From: Bugula neritina
Taxonomy: Eukaryota > Bryozoa > Gymnolaemata > Cheilostomatida > Bugulidae
Length of the DNA: 64,000 nt
Direction of reading: 5' to 3'
NCBI GenBank assembly: GCA_964035545.1
Contig: OZ037773.1
Coordinates: 10,480,251-10,544,250 of the forward strand
The notes below the pieces were generated by a model. The model did no database searches. It was not told the DNA's origin and was given only the letters and a program-made list of their open reading frames with translations. A program made the position numbers and the translations under genes. The number at the start of each line of letters is the position of its first letter. Position 1 is the first letter of the stretch. Positions 14,714 to 28,155 of the stretch are shown here, in pieces.

Positions 14714-15000
14714 ATATGCTATTTTTATAACTAATGCTATTACCCTACCCTATCCTATAACTATTGATTATCCAGTGTATCCTTTTACAGAGTTTAGCCT
14801 TTACTGGTTGTTTAAGTAAATAAAAAGGGCACCTTACCTGAAAGTAAGGGGGGTTCCCTGTATATATATCATCATGTGACTTATACATACACTCAGTCTA
14901 TCAGTATAAGTATACATTTTCTTATCAATATGAGTTCTACTTAGTCACTAGCTGGAGAGTTTTATTTTATATCTGCATAACATTGAATATATTTCTGCAG
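14714..15000. repeat. Dispersed repeat, copy B, right part
   Basis: Resumes at the base after the TIR element and matches copies A and C through GGGCACCTTACCTGAAAGTA to the start of the TTTCTGCAG units. Confidence 0.75.
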
Positions 15001-15508
15001 TGAATTACACTACATATTTCTGCAGTGAATTACATTGCATATTTCTGCAGTGAATTACACTACATATTTCTGCAGTGAATTACACTACATATTTCTGCAG
15101 TGAAATACACTACATATATTTCTGCAGTTAATTACACTACATATTTCTGCAGTTAATTACAGTAAATATTTCTGCAGCTAATTACACTACATACTTCTGC
15201 AGTAAATTACACTACATATTTCTGCAGTTATTTACACTACATATTTCTGCAGTGAATTACACTACATATTTCTGCAGTGAATTACACTACATACTTCTGC
15301 AGTGAAATACACTACATATATTTCTGCAGCTAATTACACTACATACTTCTGCAGTAAATTACACTACATATTTCTGCAGTTAATTACACTACATATTTCT
15401 GCAGTGAATTACACTACATACTTCTGCAGTTAATTACACTACATACTTCTGCAGTTAATTACAATACATATTTCTGCAGTGAATTACACTACATATTTCT
15501 GCAGTGTC
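15001..15508. repeat. 25-bp minisatellite with PstI sites (about 20 units)
   Basis: Units read TTTCTGCAGTGAATTACAC followed by TACATA. This is an expanded version of the tail found in short form in copies A (about 9590-9630) and C (27410-27690) of the dispersed repeat. Confidence 0.95.
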
Positions 15509-15784
15509 ATAGCTGAATAGCTAAAGAATGTTACATATTACCATAGAAAGTTGCTGAGGTACAATATCAACCTATGTATAGTTTATGGCAGCAAGTTCTG
15601 TTAAAAGATGACTTTAGCTACTGGTGAGTAGGAATTGCAATATTTCTACCTGATTCTGAAATATTGCCAACACTTACCAACAAAACCTTTGGCTAAACTG
15701 TCATTACTATATACAGCAGTTTAGAATAGAATATATACATTCTCAATAGGTTGATATACGCTATTACAAATCATATAATACAAT
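15509..15784. other. Spacer between arrays
   Basis: Unique AT-rich sequence with no supported feature. Confidence 0.4.
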
Positions 15785-16185
15785 GATTTACTTTGTATCC
15801 TATGTGTAAGTGTAGATATGTATATACATTGTATTTTATGAGTAAGTGTATATATGTATATACTTTGTATCCTGTGAGTAAGTGTAGATATGTATACACT
15901 CTGTATTTTATGTGTAAGTGTATATATGTATATACTTTGTATCCTGTGGGTAAGTGTAGATATGTATATACTCTGTATTTTATGTGTAAGTGTATATATG
16001 TATATACTTTGTATCCTGTGATTAAGTGTAGATATGTATATACTCTGTATTTTATGTGTAAGTGTATATGTATATACTTTGTATCCTGTGAGCAAGTGTA
16101 GATATGTATATACTCTGTATTTTATGTGTAAGTGTATATATGTATATACTTTGTATCCTGTGAGTAAGTGTAGATATGTATATCA
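15785..16185. repeat. About 68-bp composite minisatellite
   Basis: Alternating half-units carry TTTGTATCCTGTGAGTAAG and CTCTGTATTTTATGTGTAAG, six rounds. Both strands give open frames of 100 or more codons that only translate the repeat. Confidence 0.95.
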
Positions 16186-16329
16186 AGAGTTGTCTCACCT
16201 ACCACATCAATTGATAACTTTGCTAATAGTTTTAGTTACACACACAACTCCACATCACAGTTTTCCATCTCCACACTAGATAGCATAGTAAGTTAGGGCT
16301 TATCTCCCCTGTATAACTTTCTATTGCAG

Positions 16330-16438
16330 GTATGACAAGGCCTGCTCTATTGCTAAACATGCTCATAGAAATAAACTTACACTGAAAGAAGCAGCCTTAG
16401 AACTTGGTCTATTAACTGAGAGTGAGTTTGATGAGTAG
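16330..16438 (+). pseudogene. FH: Orphan terminal exon of fumarate hydratase with premature stop
   Basis: After the acceptor-like TCTATTGCAG the plus strand reads [20 protein letters not shown], then [15 protein letters not shown]. This matches the C-terminus of class II fumarase (family form [20 protein letters not shown]...FDEW). Where the family has Trp this copy has TAG (16436-16438). The frame continues VRLELMISPKP to a TGA at 16472-16474, like the usual tail, so TGG to TAG is the simplest explanation. No other fumarase exon can be found upstream in the window. It may be a relic duplicate exon or, less likely, the last exon of a working gene with a distant 5' part. Confidence 0.7.
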
Positions 16439-16474
16439 GTACGCCTCGAACTCATGATATCTCCTAAGCCATGA

Positions 16475-17520
16475 GATCTCATACTAAATTTACCCTATTT
16501 CTTCCACAGTATTGTTGCATTAGTATGCTATATACTAGTTTATTATTCTGTATATAGAGAGTAGACAACTCTAGGTATAGGTCTCAGTATTATTGTTTAC
16601 AGAATATAGCAAATATGTTTATCTGTTTCCTTGGTGCTGCATTTTAATTACTATTAGTATAGTCTGTGTTCCTGTGTTTTACTAGTATAGTCTGTGTTCC
16701 TGTGTTTTACTAGTGTAGTCTGTGTTTCTGTGTTTTACTACTAGTATAGTCTGTGTTCCTGTGTTTTACTACTAGTATAGTCTGTGTTCCTGTGTTTTAC
16801 TATTAGTATAGTCTGTGTTCCTATGTTTTATAGTCTACGTTCTCAAACAAAGCATTTTATTTATTATCTAGCCAAATATTTTACTATTGTGTCAAATAAA
16901 CGGTGAGAGACATCTTCTCTGCTGTTATATTAATAGATGTGACTGCATAACACAGCCTCCATAACCAACTAAAGTATACAAGTCATAACCTTCCCATCAC
17001 CCAGTTTATTTTCTAATAATTTTGTGAAGAAAAAGCATAAGTATAAAAACAGTGTAGTATATATAATAGCAAATATTATTATCATTTCTTTCCTTTTTCT
17101 GATGGGCATTTACAAACAAAACTGTTAGCAGTAAAATGTCTTTGATTTTAACAGTTACATTTTATCTATAGTTCTATATATTATATTATGTATTTATGGA
17201 TAATATTCTGTATTCACTAACACTGATTATAATGTATTATGGATTGTTAATAAATCATATATAATCGTATGTCAGACTGTAAACACTCAGCAATACTAAT
17301 AGTTGAAACAGTTTTATATATTGTGTCATCAGCCAGCTATATGTGCCAAGATCATAAACTGTCCTTGATGATGTCATACAGGAACAGTGGTTAGGCTTTA
17401 CTTTCTCTCATATAAGTCCGGTCAATCTATGAAATATAATGAAGATATTGCATTGTGGGTAAAATATATTACACTCTTTTACAATATTATAATAGAGTGT
17501 CTTTCTATTTTAATTATATA
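16475..17520. repeat. Spacer with a 28-bp repeat (16655-16835)
   Basis: Six units containing TAGTATAGTCTGTGTTCCTG occupy about 16655-16835. The rest is AT-rich sequence with no supported gene. Confidence 0.8.
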
Positions 17521-17522
17521 AA

Positions 17523-17690
17523 GCAGCCGTGGTCTAGGGGTTAGAGTGCTGTTTTAGTGAACCTGAAGTTATGGGTTCGAACTCAACAAAGACCATTGGT
17601 GATGTTAGTATGAGCATCTGGTTATAATTGCTTACGTCTCACATTAGAAGAAAATTTAGTTTCCTTCAAAAAGAAACTTTTTTCAGGGGG
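17523..17690 (+). mobile_element. tRNA-derived SINE, copy 1
   Basis: The head GCAGCCGTGGTCTAGGGGTT has a pol III A box (TGGTCTAGGGGTTAGAG) and a B box (GGGTTCGAACTC) about 40 bp later. The acceptor stem does not close, so this is not a functional tRNA. The body matches the minus-strand copy at 32100-32297. Confidence 0.75.
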
Positions 17691-17814
17691 TTCATACAGG
17701 GATATTTACTATAAGTTTGCGTGACTTTTTTATATAGCTCTATATTATTATATAGAGCTATATTATTATATAGAGCTATATATTATTATATAGAGCTATA
17801 TTAGATGTTGATTT

Positions 17815-20800
17815 TTAAAACCACATTTTGTTTCTGTTAATCTTACTTTGATTAAGATTAAGTTGCTGCTCTTCTGCATCATCATCCTCTGCACCTGCTA
17901 TTCACGTAAAAGAAATTATTTTCATTATATTTTTAAAACAACAATATTCTCAAAGCAATAAATTGAAGTAACAATTTTTGTGTAGTTATATAGAATTTAA
18001 GTATTTCACAAGTTTCGCACGTATTTAAGGGTATGCAGCCACAAGTCTGTACAATTATTACATTATAAACTCCATCAATTTTTTATGAAAGCATTCCAAG
18101 GTTCTAGACGTATAGCACTTTATATTTTAGCTATTGTTCAGTACTGTTAAACACTAATCTTTTACCAGCTTTGCCTGCATCTGCTCCTTTGCTCCCTCCT
18201 TCACTTTCACTCACTTCCTGTGGTTTTTTCACAACCACACCTATGTTCTGTACATACGAATAGGAATAAGTTAAATGAGATGATCACTAGACACAGTTTA
18301 TACACACTAAACAGGTAACCTATGGTAAAATTATATGCGTTTAATTATTACGACACTATTAGCAAAATTACATAATTTTAGTTTTAAACCTTTCAAATGT
18401 TAGATTTCTTGACCCAGGTAGTTACAATAATACAGTACTTGTATGACACAATTAATTTTATAATGATTATAACTATTTATATTTAAACAAAGCCATTCTT
18501 ATTTACCTTCATATTAAATAGGTACTATAAAGACTTATATAAATGTTTTATGCTTTTTGAAAAAGAATTTTACAATTATCTTGTTTACATAGCATTTTGT
18601 ATTTAATTCAAATATTTACTGAGTGATATACTCAAGTTCTCACCAAACTTTAGAAAAAAAATCGATGCTATTTATACGTAGAATTGTAGAATAACAGCTA
18701 CAAAAAAGTTTTTCAAGAAAAAATACTTGCTTGGGGCACAAAAGAGTGATTTTATACAACACAATAAATTAGTTCCAGCAACTGCTGTTGCAGCCATTCC
18801 TTATAAGGACATATAACACATGTCAGCTTATTATTTTAAGCATCTTATTCGGAGAAAAAAAACTTTATTAGAATTAAAAAATATACCTTCATCTCCTGAT
18901 CTATATCATCCTGGGTTTGCTCAAGCAGTTTAAAAGTTTCAGTTTTTATCTCTCTTCCCAACGTTTGCTCTTTCAATGTCTTTATGTGCTCCCTGGCAAT
19001 CTTGGTTTTTCCACTTATGTTAGTATGAGCTTTCTTAGCATTTTTAAGAAGCTCAAGATATTCTCTAGTAAGTTCTCCAGATTTTAATCTTTCTCTTGCC
19101 ATCTCTTGCTTCAGATTTCTGTTTAAATAGATTATTAATCCTTTACTTACAATTACATATTAACAATCTAATTGTAGTAACAGAGTTGTGTTGAATGTAA
19201 AAACCCTCCTGTTCAGTCACTATTAGAGACAATATATAGGTATATAAAACTAAACTTAAACTTGTTGAGTTTCAACATCTAAATGTGTATATATTTTATC
19301 TATGTGACTATTTATACTCGTACTTAGTAAAAATAAAATATCACAAACAATGTATACTAGAAAAACAAAAATAATCAAGAAAATGTGAAAAAAATATTAA
19401 AACATACTCTATTTCTCTTTGTAGTTCTTCTCTTTTTTCAACACTTAATTTAGGTTCTTCAGCTTTTCTTTCTCTTTCTGCTATCATCCTAAAATAGTAA
19501 AGATTAGTGAAGACAGCTTTAATAAGATTTTATTCAACTTAAGAAACAAATTATTTGGCATTTTTTCATAGAACAGATGGATAATCTTAAAAATTATTCA
19601 TTATGAATATGTCTATAATTTCAGTTTTGCTACAATTGCCTTATTATAATAATATGATTAGCCTTCATTTTCTGTCTCCCACCTATAATTTTTAAACTGC
19701 AGGCTATATGAAAAGTTTTGTACTGCTAGTTTCAATTAAATGAAAATGAATTCTTTGATTTTTTAGAAGTTCGTTTAATTTTTGTTCCAACGAAATTGAA
19801 TCCATATAGGCCTTTTATCTTTATATATTATACTGTCTAGAATAAAATCAAGATTGCTAGAAGTTATATATTTATATCCCCGATCATCATATTTCTAGAA
19901 CAAACATAAAGAGAGAATTTCCCCACCTAACAAGCTATTAAGTTTACACACGTAATATGTTGATTAGTATATCATGACTATATATATCGAAAGACCTCAT
20001 ATTAGCACCTGCATCATATCATATCATATTATATCATATAAACTAGATTCCGCTCAGCTAATTGTGTAATAAGAAGTTTTGGCTAAACAAAGTGTTTGCA
20101 TAAATTATATATTATTATGCTATAGGCACTGCATCTCAATATGACAGGACATGCACAGATATAAGGAATACATTGATGTGAAATTGTCTCCTACTGTAAT
20201 AGTATTTCTGCCATTTAAGCTAAATTTAATTATTAATTATACTAAGTAACAGTGTGCTGAAATTGTAGTTTTACATGTCATGTATAATATATATAATTCA
20301 TACAATTAAATCCTAAATAAAAGTTTGATAATTCTTGGATGTAAAATATTAGCATTGTTGGTGAAAGAACAGCCAAATTCCCAAATCCCTAACTTAGCCC
20401 CACATAACCATAGCCAAATGTAACTGTACTTGGGTCTATCAGAAGTACTTTTATTTACACAATCAATTTAGTTCTGGTAAACTTTCCACTCTGCACCATT
20501 TTTATAGCAGTAATATCAAATTGTAAATAAACATTGCTAGGCCATATTGACATCCTAAACAGGCTATATAATAACAGAAATTTAACGAGATACAGATAGC
20601 ACTGTATAATTAGCTTTTTTATCAATAGCTGAGAAGACTAAATACTTTTTATACATCTTATTTAAGAAAAACACGTACTCTGTGTAAGTTTCTAATACAC
20701 TCAAGAGCGTTTGAAAATCTTTTTTTGGCTGCATGTATTTCTGAAATCTGTCCTCTATCTACAATTATATTATTAGTAGGTCAGTTATAATAAATATTTG

Positions 20801-21742
20801 CAATAACTAGGAGTGGCCTAACGACAGTAAATTTAATATTTCATAAATTGACAAACTCAAAAGGTAAATTACTACTGTGTAAAATAATCTTGCCTTATCT
20901 TTATCTTTTAAACAAAAGCAATCTTTTTCTTTGATAATCAGTGTTGAAATTCTTTTATAGAACGCTAAAAAATCATCTTTTTCTTGCTCTTTCTGGAACT
21001 TATGAATTGTTCTACAGTGAACAATCCTATTTCTTATCGTTCTAAATTCATCTGTGGTGAGTTTTGTTTTAAATTCCTTTAAAAAATCTTGTGGTACTCT
21101 ACTAATAATTTCGTTATAGTGCCTGGAACAAATTACAGATACCCATTCATGCATCAGCCCCAGAGCCGTCTCTTTCAATTCCGCCTTGTCTGATGGTCGA
21201 TAGCCTGCTTTTGAAAATTTTTCATAAGTTTCAAAGTTTTCAAACCAATCAAAATGAGTTGTTTCTAGGTGATAGCGCCTACCATTAAATCGTTCTGATT
21301 TATAATCACGAAGCAGTTCTCTCAAAGGTTCAGCTAGTCTTGATGTCTTATTTTTTAAGACTAAAGCATCACAATCTTTCTTTTGGTAATATATTTTTAG
21401 GACTGCTGTTTGGAACTCCTTCATGCTTTTTAATATTTTGTCTGCATTTTCCTTGCATTGATCATAAATATCCCAAACAATGTACTGGGTCAGCAAAGAT
21501 TCCATTTTACCAACTAAAATCACTGCCAACGACAGGTCCGTCCATTCTGCTTTTATTCTGTTAAGATCTTTTGCAGTAGGCTCTGGTTGGCTAGTCTGGG
21601 ATTCTTGAGTACCTCTGGACTCTTGTACAGGTTGACTGGGCTGGGATCTCTGAGCAAGTCTGCGCGCAGGCCCTGGTACTCGTGTTTGCTCAGGAAGAGG
21701 CCAATCATCAACATTTAAATCTGAAGCCCCTTGCTGGCTCAT
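17815..21742 (-). CDS. HEPN-like plus coiled-coil protein, paralog 2 (six coding exons)
   Basis: Exons in coding order: 21742-20894, 20758-20679, 19488-19408, 19118-18887, 18247-18166, 17897-17815; about 468 residues. ATG 21742 opens a Pro/Gln/Ser-rich leader of about 60 residues absent from paralog 1. The helical domain follows, with EFRTIRNRIVHCRTIHKF: R-N-R-I-V-H fits the HEPN RX4-6H signature and the downstream H-x-F is shared with paralog 1. Exons 3-4 encode charged helices (EMIAERERKAEEPKLSVEKR; LKNAKKAHTNISGKTKIARE) and exon 6 an acidic tail (EDDDAEEQQ). Intron 1 appears to use a GC donor where paralog 1 has GT. Function unknown; RNA cleavage or binding is inference. Confidence 0.7.
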
Positions 21743-21955
21743 GCTGACAGGAATGGTGAACTGATGAGTGTACGGCACAAACTACAGTGATCCACTGAAA
21801 TATCTAAAATATAAAATTTACTTAAAAATTATTATTAAATATAAATATGGTATCTAGTGCATTATCTGTTTGAAATAAAGTTTCGTTATTTACATATTCA
21901 TACTGCAATAGCAACAAACACATATTTTGTGTTCAGCAATATATTTTAAGATAGA

Positions 21956-24900
21956 TTATACAGTACATCACTTGTATATGGGTAATACTACAGACTATAC
22001 AGTACATCACTTGTATATGGTAATACTATAGATTATACAGTACATCACTTGTATATGGTAATACTACATACTATACAGTATATCACTTGTATATGGTAAT
22101 ACTACAGACTATACAGTACATCACTTGTATATGGTAATACTACAGAATATACAGTACATTACTTGTATATGGTAATACTACAGAATATACAGTACATTAC
22201 TTGTATATGGTATTACTACAGACTATACAGTACATCACTTGTATATGGTAATACTACAGACTATACAGTACATCACTTGTATATGGTAATACTACAGACT
22301 ATACAGTACATTACTTGTATATGATAATACTACAGACTATACAGTACATCACTTGTATATGGTAATACTACAGACTATACAGTACATCACTTGTATATGG
22401 TAATACTACAGACTATACAGTACATCACTTGTATATGGTAATACTACAGACTATACAGTACATCACTTGTATATGGTAATACTACAGAATATACAGTACA
22501 TCACTTGTATATGGTAATACTACATACTATACAGTACATCACTTGTATATGGGTAATACTACAGACTATACAGTACATCACTTGTACATGGTAATACTAC
22601 AGACTATACAGTACATCACTTGTATAGGGTAATACTACAGATTATACAGTACATCACTTGTATATGGTATTACTACATACTATACAGTATATCACTTGTA
22701 TATGGTAATACTACAGACTATACAGTATATCACTTGTATATGGTAATACTACAGAATATACAGTACATCACTTGTATATGGTATTGCTACAGACTATACA
22801 GTACATCACTTGTATATGGTAATACTACACAGACTATACAGTACATCACTTGTATATGGTAATACTACATACTATACAGTACATCACTTGTATATGGTAA
22901 TACTACAGACTATACAGTACATCACTTGTATATGGTAATACTACAGACTATACAGTACATCACTTGTATATGGTAATACTACAGACTATACAGTACATCA
23001 CTTGTATATGGTAATACTACAGAATATACAGTACATTACTTGTATATGGTAATACTACAGAATATACAGTACATTACTTGTATATGGTATTACTACAGAC
23101 TATACAGTACATCACTTGTATATGGTAATACTACAGACTATACAGTACATCACTTGTATATGGTAATACTACAGACTATACAGTACATTACTTGTATATG
23201 ATAATACTACAGACTATACAGTACATCACTTGTATATGGTAATACTACAGACTATACAGTATATCACTTGTATATGGTAATACTACATACTATACAGTAT
23301 ATCACTTGTATATGGTAATACTACATACTATACAGTACATCACTTGTATATGGTAATACTACAGACTATACAGTACATCACTTGTATATGGTATTACTAC
23401 AGACTATACAGTATATCACTTGTATATGGTAATACTACAGACTATACAGTATATCACTTGTATATGGTAATACTACATACTATACAGTACATCACTTGTA
23501 TATGGTAATACTACAGACTATACAGTACATCACTTGTATATGGTAATACTACAGAATATACAGTACATCACTTGTATATGGTAATACTACAGACTATACA
23601 GTACATCACTTGTATATGGTATTACTACAGACTATACAGTATATCACTTGTATATGGTAATACTACAGACTATACAGTACATCACTTGTATATGGTAATA
23701 CTACAGACTATACAGTACATCACTTGTATGTGGTAATACTACAGACTATACAGTACATCACTTGTATATGGTAATACTACAGGCTATACAGTACATCACT
23801 TGTATATGATAATACTACAGACTATACAGTACATCACTTGTATATGGTAATACTACAGACTATGCAGTACATCACTTGTATATGGTAATACTACAGACTA
23901 TACAGTACATCACTTGTATATGGTAATACTACAGACTATACAGTACATTACTTGTATATGGTAATACTACAGACTATACAGTACATCACTTGTATATGGT
24001 ATTACTACAGACTGTACAGTATATCACTTGTATATGGTAATACTACAGACTATACAGTACATCACTTGTATATGGTAATACTACAGACTATGCAGTACAT
24101 CACTTGTATATGGTAATACTACAGACTATACAGTACATCACTTGTATATGGTAATACTACAGACTATACAGTACATTACTTGTATATGGTAATACTACAG
24201 ACTATACAGTACATCACTTGTATATGGTATTACTACAGACTGTACAGTATATCACTTGTATCTGGTAATACTACAGACTATACAGTACATCACTTGTATA
24301 TGGTAATACTACATACTATACAGTACATTACTTGTATATGGTAATACTACAGACTATACAGTACATCACTTGTATATGGTATTACTACAGACTGTACAGT
24401 ATATCACTTGTATATGGTAATACTACAGACTATACAGTACATTACTTGTATATGGTAATACTACATACTATACAGTACATCACTTGTATATGATAATACT
24501 ACAGACTATACAGTACATCACTTGTATATGGTAATACTACAGACTATACAGTACATCACTTGTATATGGTATTACTACAGACTGTACAGTATATCACTTG
24601 TATATGGTAATACTACAGACTATACAGTACATTACTTGTATATGATAATACTACAGACTATACAGTATATCACTTGTATATGGTAATACTACAGACTATA
24701 CAGTACATCACTTGTATATGGTAATACTACAGACTATACAGTACATCACTTGTATATGATAATACTACAGACTATACAGTACATCACTTGTATATGGTAA
24801 TACTACAGACTATACAGTACATCACTTGTATATGGTAATACTACATACTATACAGTATATCACTTGTATATGGTAATACTACAGACTATACAGTACATCA

Positions 24901-25316
24901 CTTGTATATGGTAATACTACAGACTATACAGTACATCACTTGTATATGGTAATACTACAGACTATACAGTACATCACTTGTATATGGTAATACTACAGAC
25001 TATACAGTACATCACTTGTATATGGTAATACTACAGACTATACAGTACATCACTTGTATATGGTAATACTACAGACTATACAGTACATCACTTGTATATG
25101 GTAATACTACAGACTATACAGTACATCACTTGTATATGGTAATACTACAGACTATACAGTACATCACTTGTATATGGGTAATACTACAGACTATACAGTA
25201 CATCACTTGTATATGGTAATACTACAGACTATACAGTACATCACTTGTATATGGTAATACTACAGACTATACAGTACATCACTTGTATATGGTATTACTA
25301 CAGACTATACAGTAAA
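21956..25316. repeat. 38-bp satellite, second array (about 88 units)
   Basis: Same unit as the arrays at 4441 and 6201. Variant units recur at multiples of 38 bp, and a block near 22141-22340 recurs near 23021-23230, showing higher-order duplication. It fills the inferred 5'-UTR intron of HEPN-like gene 2. Confidence 0.97.
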
Positions 25317-25622
25317 ATACAGACTATTTGTACAAACAGAGAGGAAGTCTCTAGAGTTTCTACCAAACATAAAACACCACCTTAACTTAGTACTTGGTTT
25401 TCGAAATACAGTCTGAAAATAAGATTGTCATCAATTGATAATTTATCTCCATTATTGCATATTTCATAATATAGTGTGATTACTAAAAGGTTAGGTGAAG
25501 AAACAAGTTGTCAGACTCTCAGATATTCTACATAAGCAGCATATACTAAATATGCATCATATAACTTATAATCTTATTCGGTAACTTCCTGGTGGCACAG
25601 GAAGAGAACTGCTGAATCTTAC

Positions 25623-25715
25623 CTTTAGAAGTTTGAGCTGTCAACTTGATCGACTCTCTGTGAAGTGGCACTGAAGTAGTAGATACGTGAGTAGTTATAG
25701 TCTGGCTAAACCAAT
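25623..25715 (-). promoter_or_regulatory. Inferred 5'-UTR exon and CCAAT-bearing promoter of HEPN-like gene 2
   Basis: Homologous to 7948-8043. The donor reads AAAG then GTAAGATT on the minus strand, a strong consensus, and the inverted CCAAT is at 25711-25715. Homology to the first copy extends over about 25317-26100. Confidence 0.5.
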
Positions 25716-26109
25716 CAAATGACCTGCTATTCGTGTTACTCCGCACTAGTACTGTTACCTTAGCGGATCACATTTCACTCAAGGAAGATTGTTAAGCATA
25801 GAATATAGTTTATTGACTATGATAAAATAAAAAGAGGAGCAAAACGATTATGTAAAAACCAATATATGATCAGATATCCTTAGCTTTATCGTGTCATACA
25901 TTTGCGGCATAAACTGTAAAAGGGCTGATATGAACGACTACGTCTATCTTGTTGTCATTTCATTGTTCGGAGTAAATCGAATGTAATACATTGTTTTACA
26001 GATTGCTTTACTCATTCTATAATATTGCTATAGGTGGTTCTACTGCCGGCGATTATTTGTTTAATAAGATAACCTTTATTTATGCAGCCATAAAGCTATA
26101 TATACTGTA

Positions 26110-26877
26110 CACTGTATGACTAGCATGTATCTCTGATATTAGATAATGTGGCTCCACTATTTTGTACTATATGATACTCTCATCTAGATATCTCACACTC
26201 AACAGATTAGTACACGTGTACTGAATATATACAGTATACAGCTGATGACACTGTATGTGAAGAAGTAAAGGGGTGTGCCTGGGGGTTGTATAAGGGGTGT
26301 GTCTGAGAGGGTGTGTCTAAGGAGGTGTGTCTTAGGGGAGATGTCTGATGCGTATAACAGCTCCTAGACAGCAAATTTCCACTGCCAAGGTGCTGACTAT
26401 AGGAGATATATATAACTTGTATGAACACTCAGTATCTGTACAAAGCAGCTGTCATCATAACATAATTAATATGCAGGTGACTAGGATTACCAGCTGAAGG
26501 GGGTACGTGAAGGAGCCCGTAATTCTGTACATAATGCACTGTATAGATTATATAGACTGAGTAGACACTGATGTAGTATTATATTGTATACAAATATAGT
26601 GCTGTGTAAATTAGGAGAGCATTACAATATGAACTACTTTACAGTTTCTCTAGAAATGAAATTATTGGGTTCACTCGTATATACCAGATCAAATAAGATG
26701 GTCACATGACTAAACACAGGATGTAGTTGTTATCCCAGGTGTAGTGATATACGCTCTATAACATGTAATTTAGTTAACTCTATATATAATATCTTATATA
26801 TTTACTACGATATACTATTATTTAATATATTATAGATTCAACTCTATGTTTTAGAGAACTGTTTCAGTTGTTATCTT
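26110..26877. other. Spacer, no gene seen
   Basis: AT-rich sequence between the HEPN-like gene 2 upstream block and dispersed-repeat copy C. It contains a small GTGTGTCT-type direct repeat (about 26270-26340) and nothing else I can support. Confidence 0.5.
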
Positions 26878-27720
26878 AGTAGAACTGCTGTCAATTCTGC
26901 ATAATGTATGAATTGATTGTCAAGTATTGACATAGTAATCAATAAATGCTGCGGAGAGAGGAATTTATATGAATATAAGGGGAGTCCCCCTGCATACTAT
27001 TGTCTAACCTCACCAGGTATTTACTCTCATAATAATCTACACAATTTGCAGTGAGTAGTTCAAATAATATATAACAATAAAGCCTTTCTATTGCTGATGT
27101 TATAACATGCACATATCACATTAATTTTTAATATTATTGTGTTCACAATACAGTTATATGCTATTGTTATAAATGATGTTTAATATTGATTATCCAGTGT
27201 ATCATTAATTGCCTTTTATTGATTTTAGCCTTTACTTATTGTTTGAGTAAATAAAAGGGGCACCTTACCTGAAAGTAAGGGGGTCCCCTCTATACATCAT
27301 CATATGACTCACATACTCTCAGTCTATCAGTATAAGTATACATTTTCTTATCAATATGAGTTCTACTTAGTCACTGGAGAGTTATATTTTATATTTGCAT
27401 AGTGTTGAACATACTTCTGCAGTGAACTATATTACATTTTATTTCTGCAGTTAATCACTTTACATATATCTGCAGTTAATGTCACTACATCCTTCTGCAG
27501 TGAATGCCACTATACATACCTCTGCAGTTAATTTTACAATATATTTTATTTCTGCAGTTAATTACTTTACATATTTCTGCAGTTAATGTCACTACATCCT
27601 TCTGCAGTGAATGCCACTATACATACCTCTGCAGTTAATTTTACAATATATTTTATTTCTGCAGTTAATTACATAACATATTTCTGCAGTTGCAGTGTGC
27701 ATATATATACTCACATACTA
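26878..27720. repeat. Dispersed repeat, copy C, with 25-bp-type tail
   Basis: Begins AGTAGAACTGCTGTCAATTC like copy A, contains AAGGGGAGTCCCCCTGCATA and CACCTTACCTGAAAGTAAG, and ends in a TTTCTGCAG-unit tail (27410-27690) with an internal duplication of about 110 bp. Confidence 0.75.
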
Positions 27721-27939
27721 TACTATAGCATGTTATATCTGACATATCATATTGTAATATATTACATCATGTAACACAATATACATGATGTAATCCCATA
27801 ACACAATGCATTGAAAAAAAAACTCAAAGTGTTTAATATTTTAAATAGCTTAGTATTTTATTTTTTTAATTGTGTCAAGTAACTAATAATCTCTGTCACA
27901 CACATCACTTTAGTTGGTTATGTTTTCTTGTTTACTTCT

Positions 27940-28155
27940 TCATGTAGCCAATTTTTTTCTGTAACAACTGTAGTATGTGTAGGCACTGTTGTAAGTAGAA
28001 ACTGTAGTACGTGTAGCAACTGCTGTACATGTAGCAATTACTGTAGTATATGTGTAGAAACTGTTGTAAGTAGAAACTGTTGTAAGTAGCAACTGTTGTA
28101 CATGTAGCAACTGTAGTACGTGTAGCAACTGCATGTAGTACGTGTAGCAACTGCC
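27940..28155. repeat. Short minisatellite abutting the stop of ankyrin gene A
   Basis: Units of about 21-24 bp containing GTAGCAACTGTAGTACGTG and GTAGAAACTGTTGTAAG run up to the last base before the stop codon of the terminal exon. The array therefore forms the start of that gene's 3' UTR. Confidence 0.85.

Noticed and set aside
17523-17600. Functional tRNA gene
   Set aside because: A and B boxes are present but the cloverleaf does not close, and a second copy has the same non-tRNA body, so it is a SINE.
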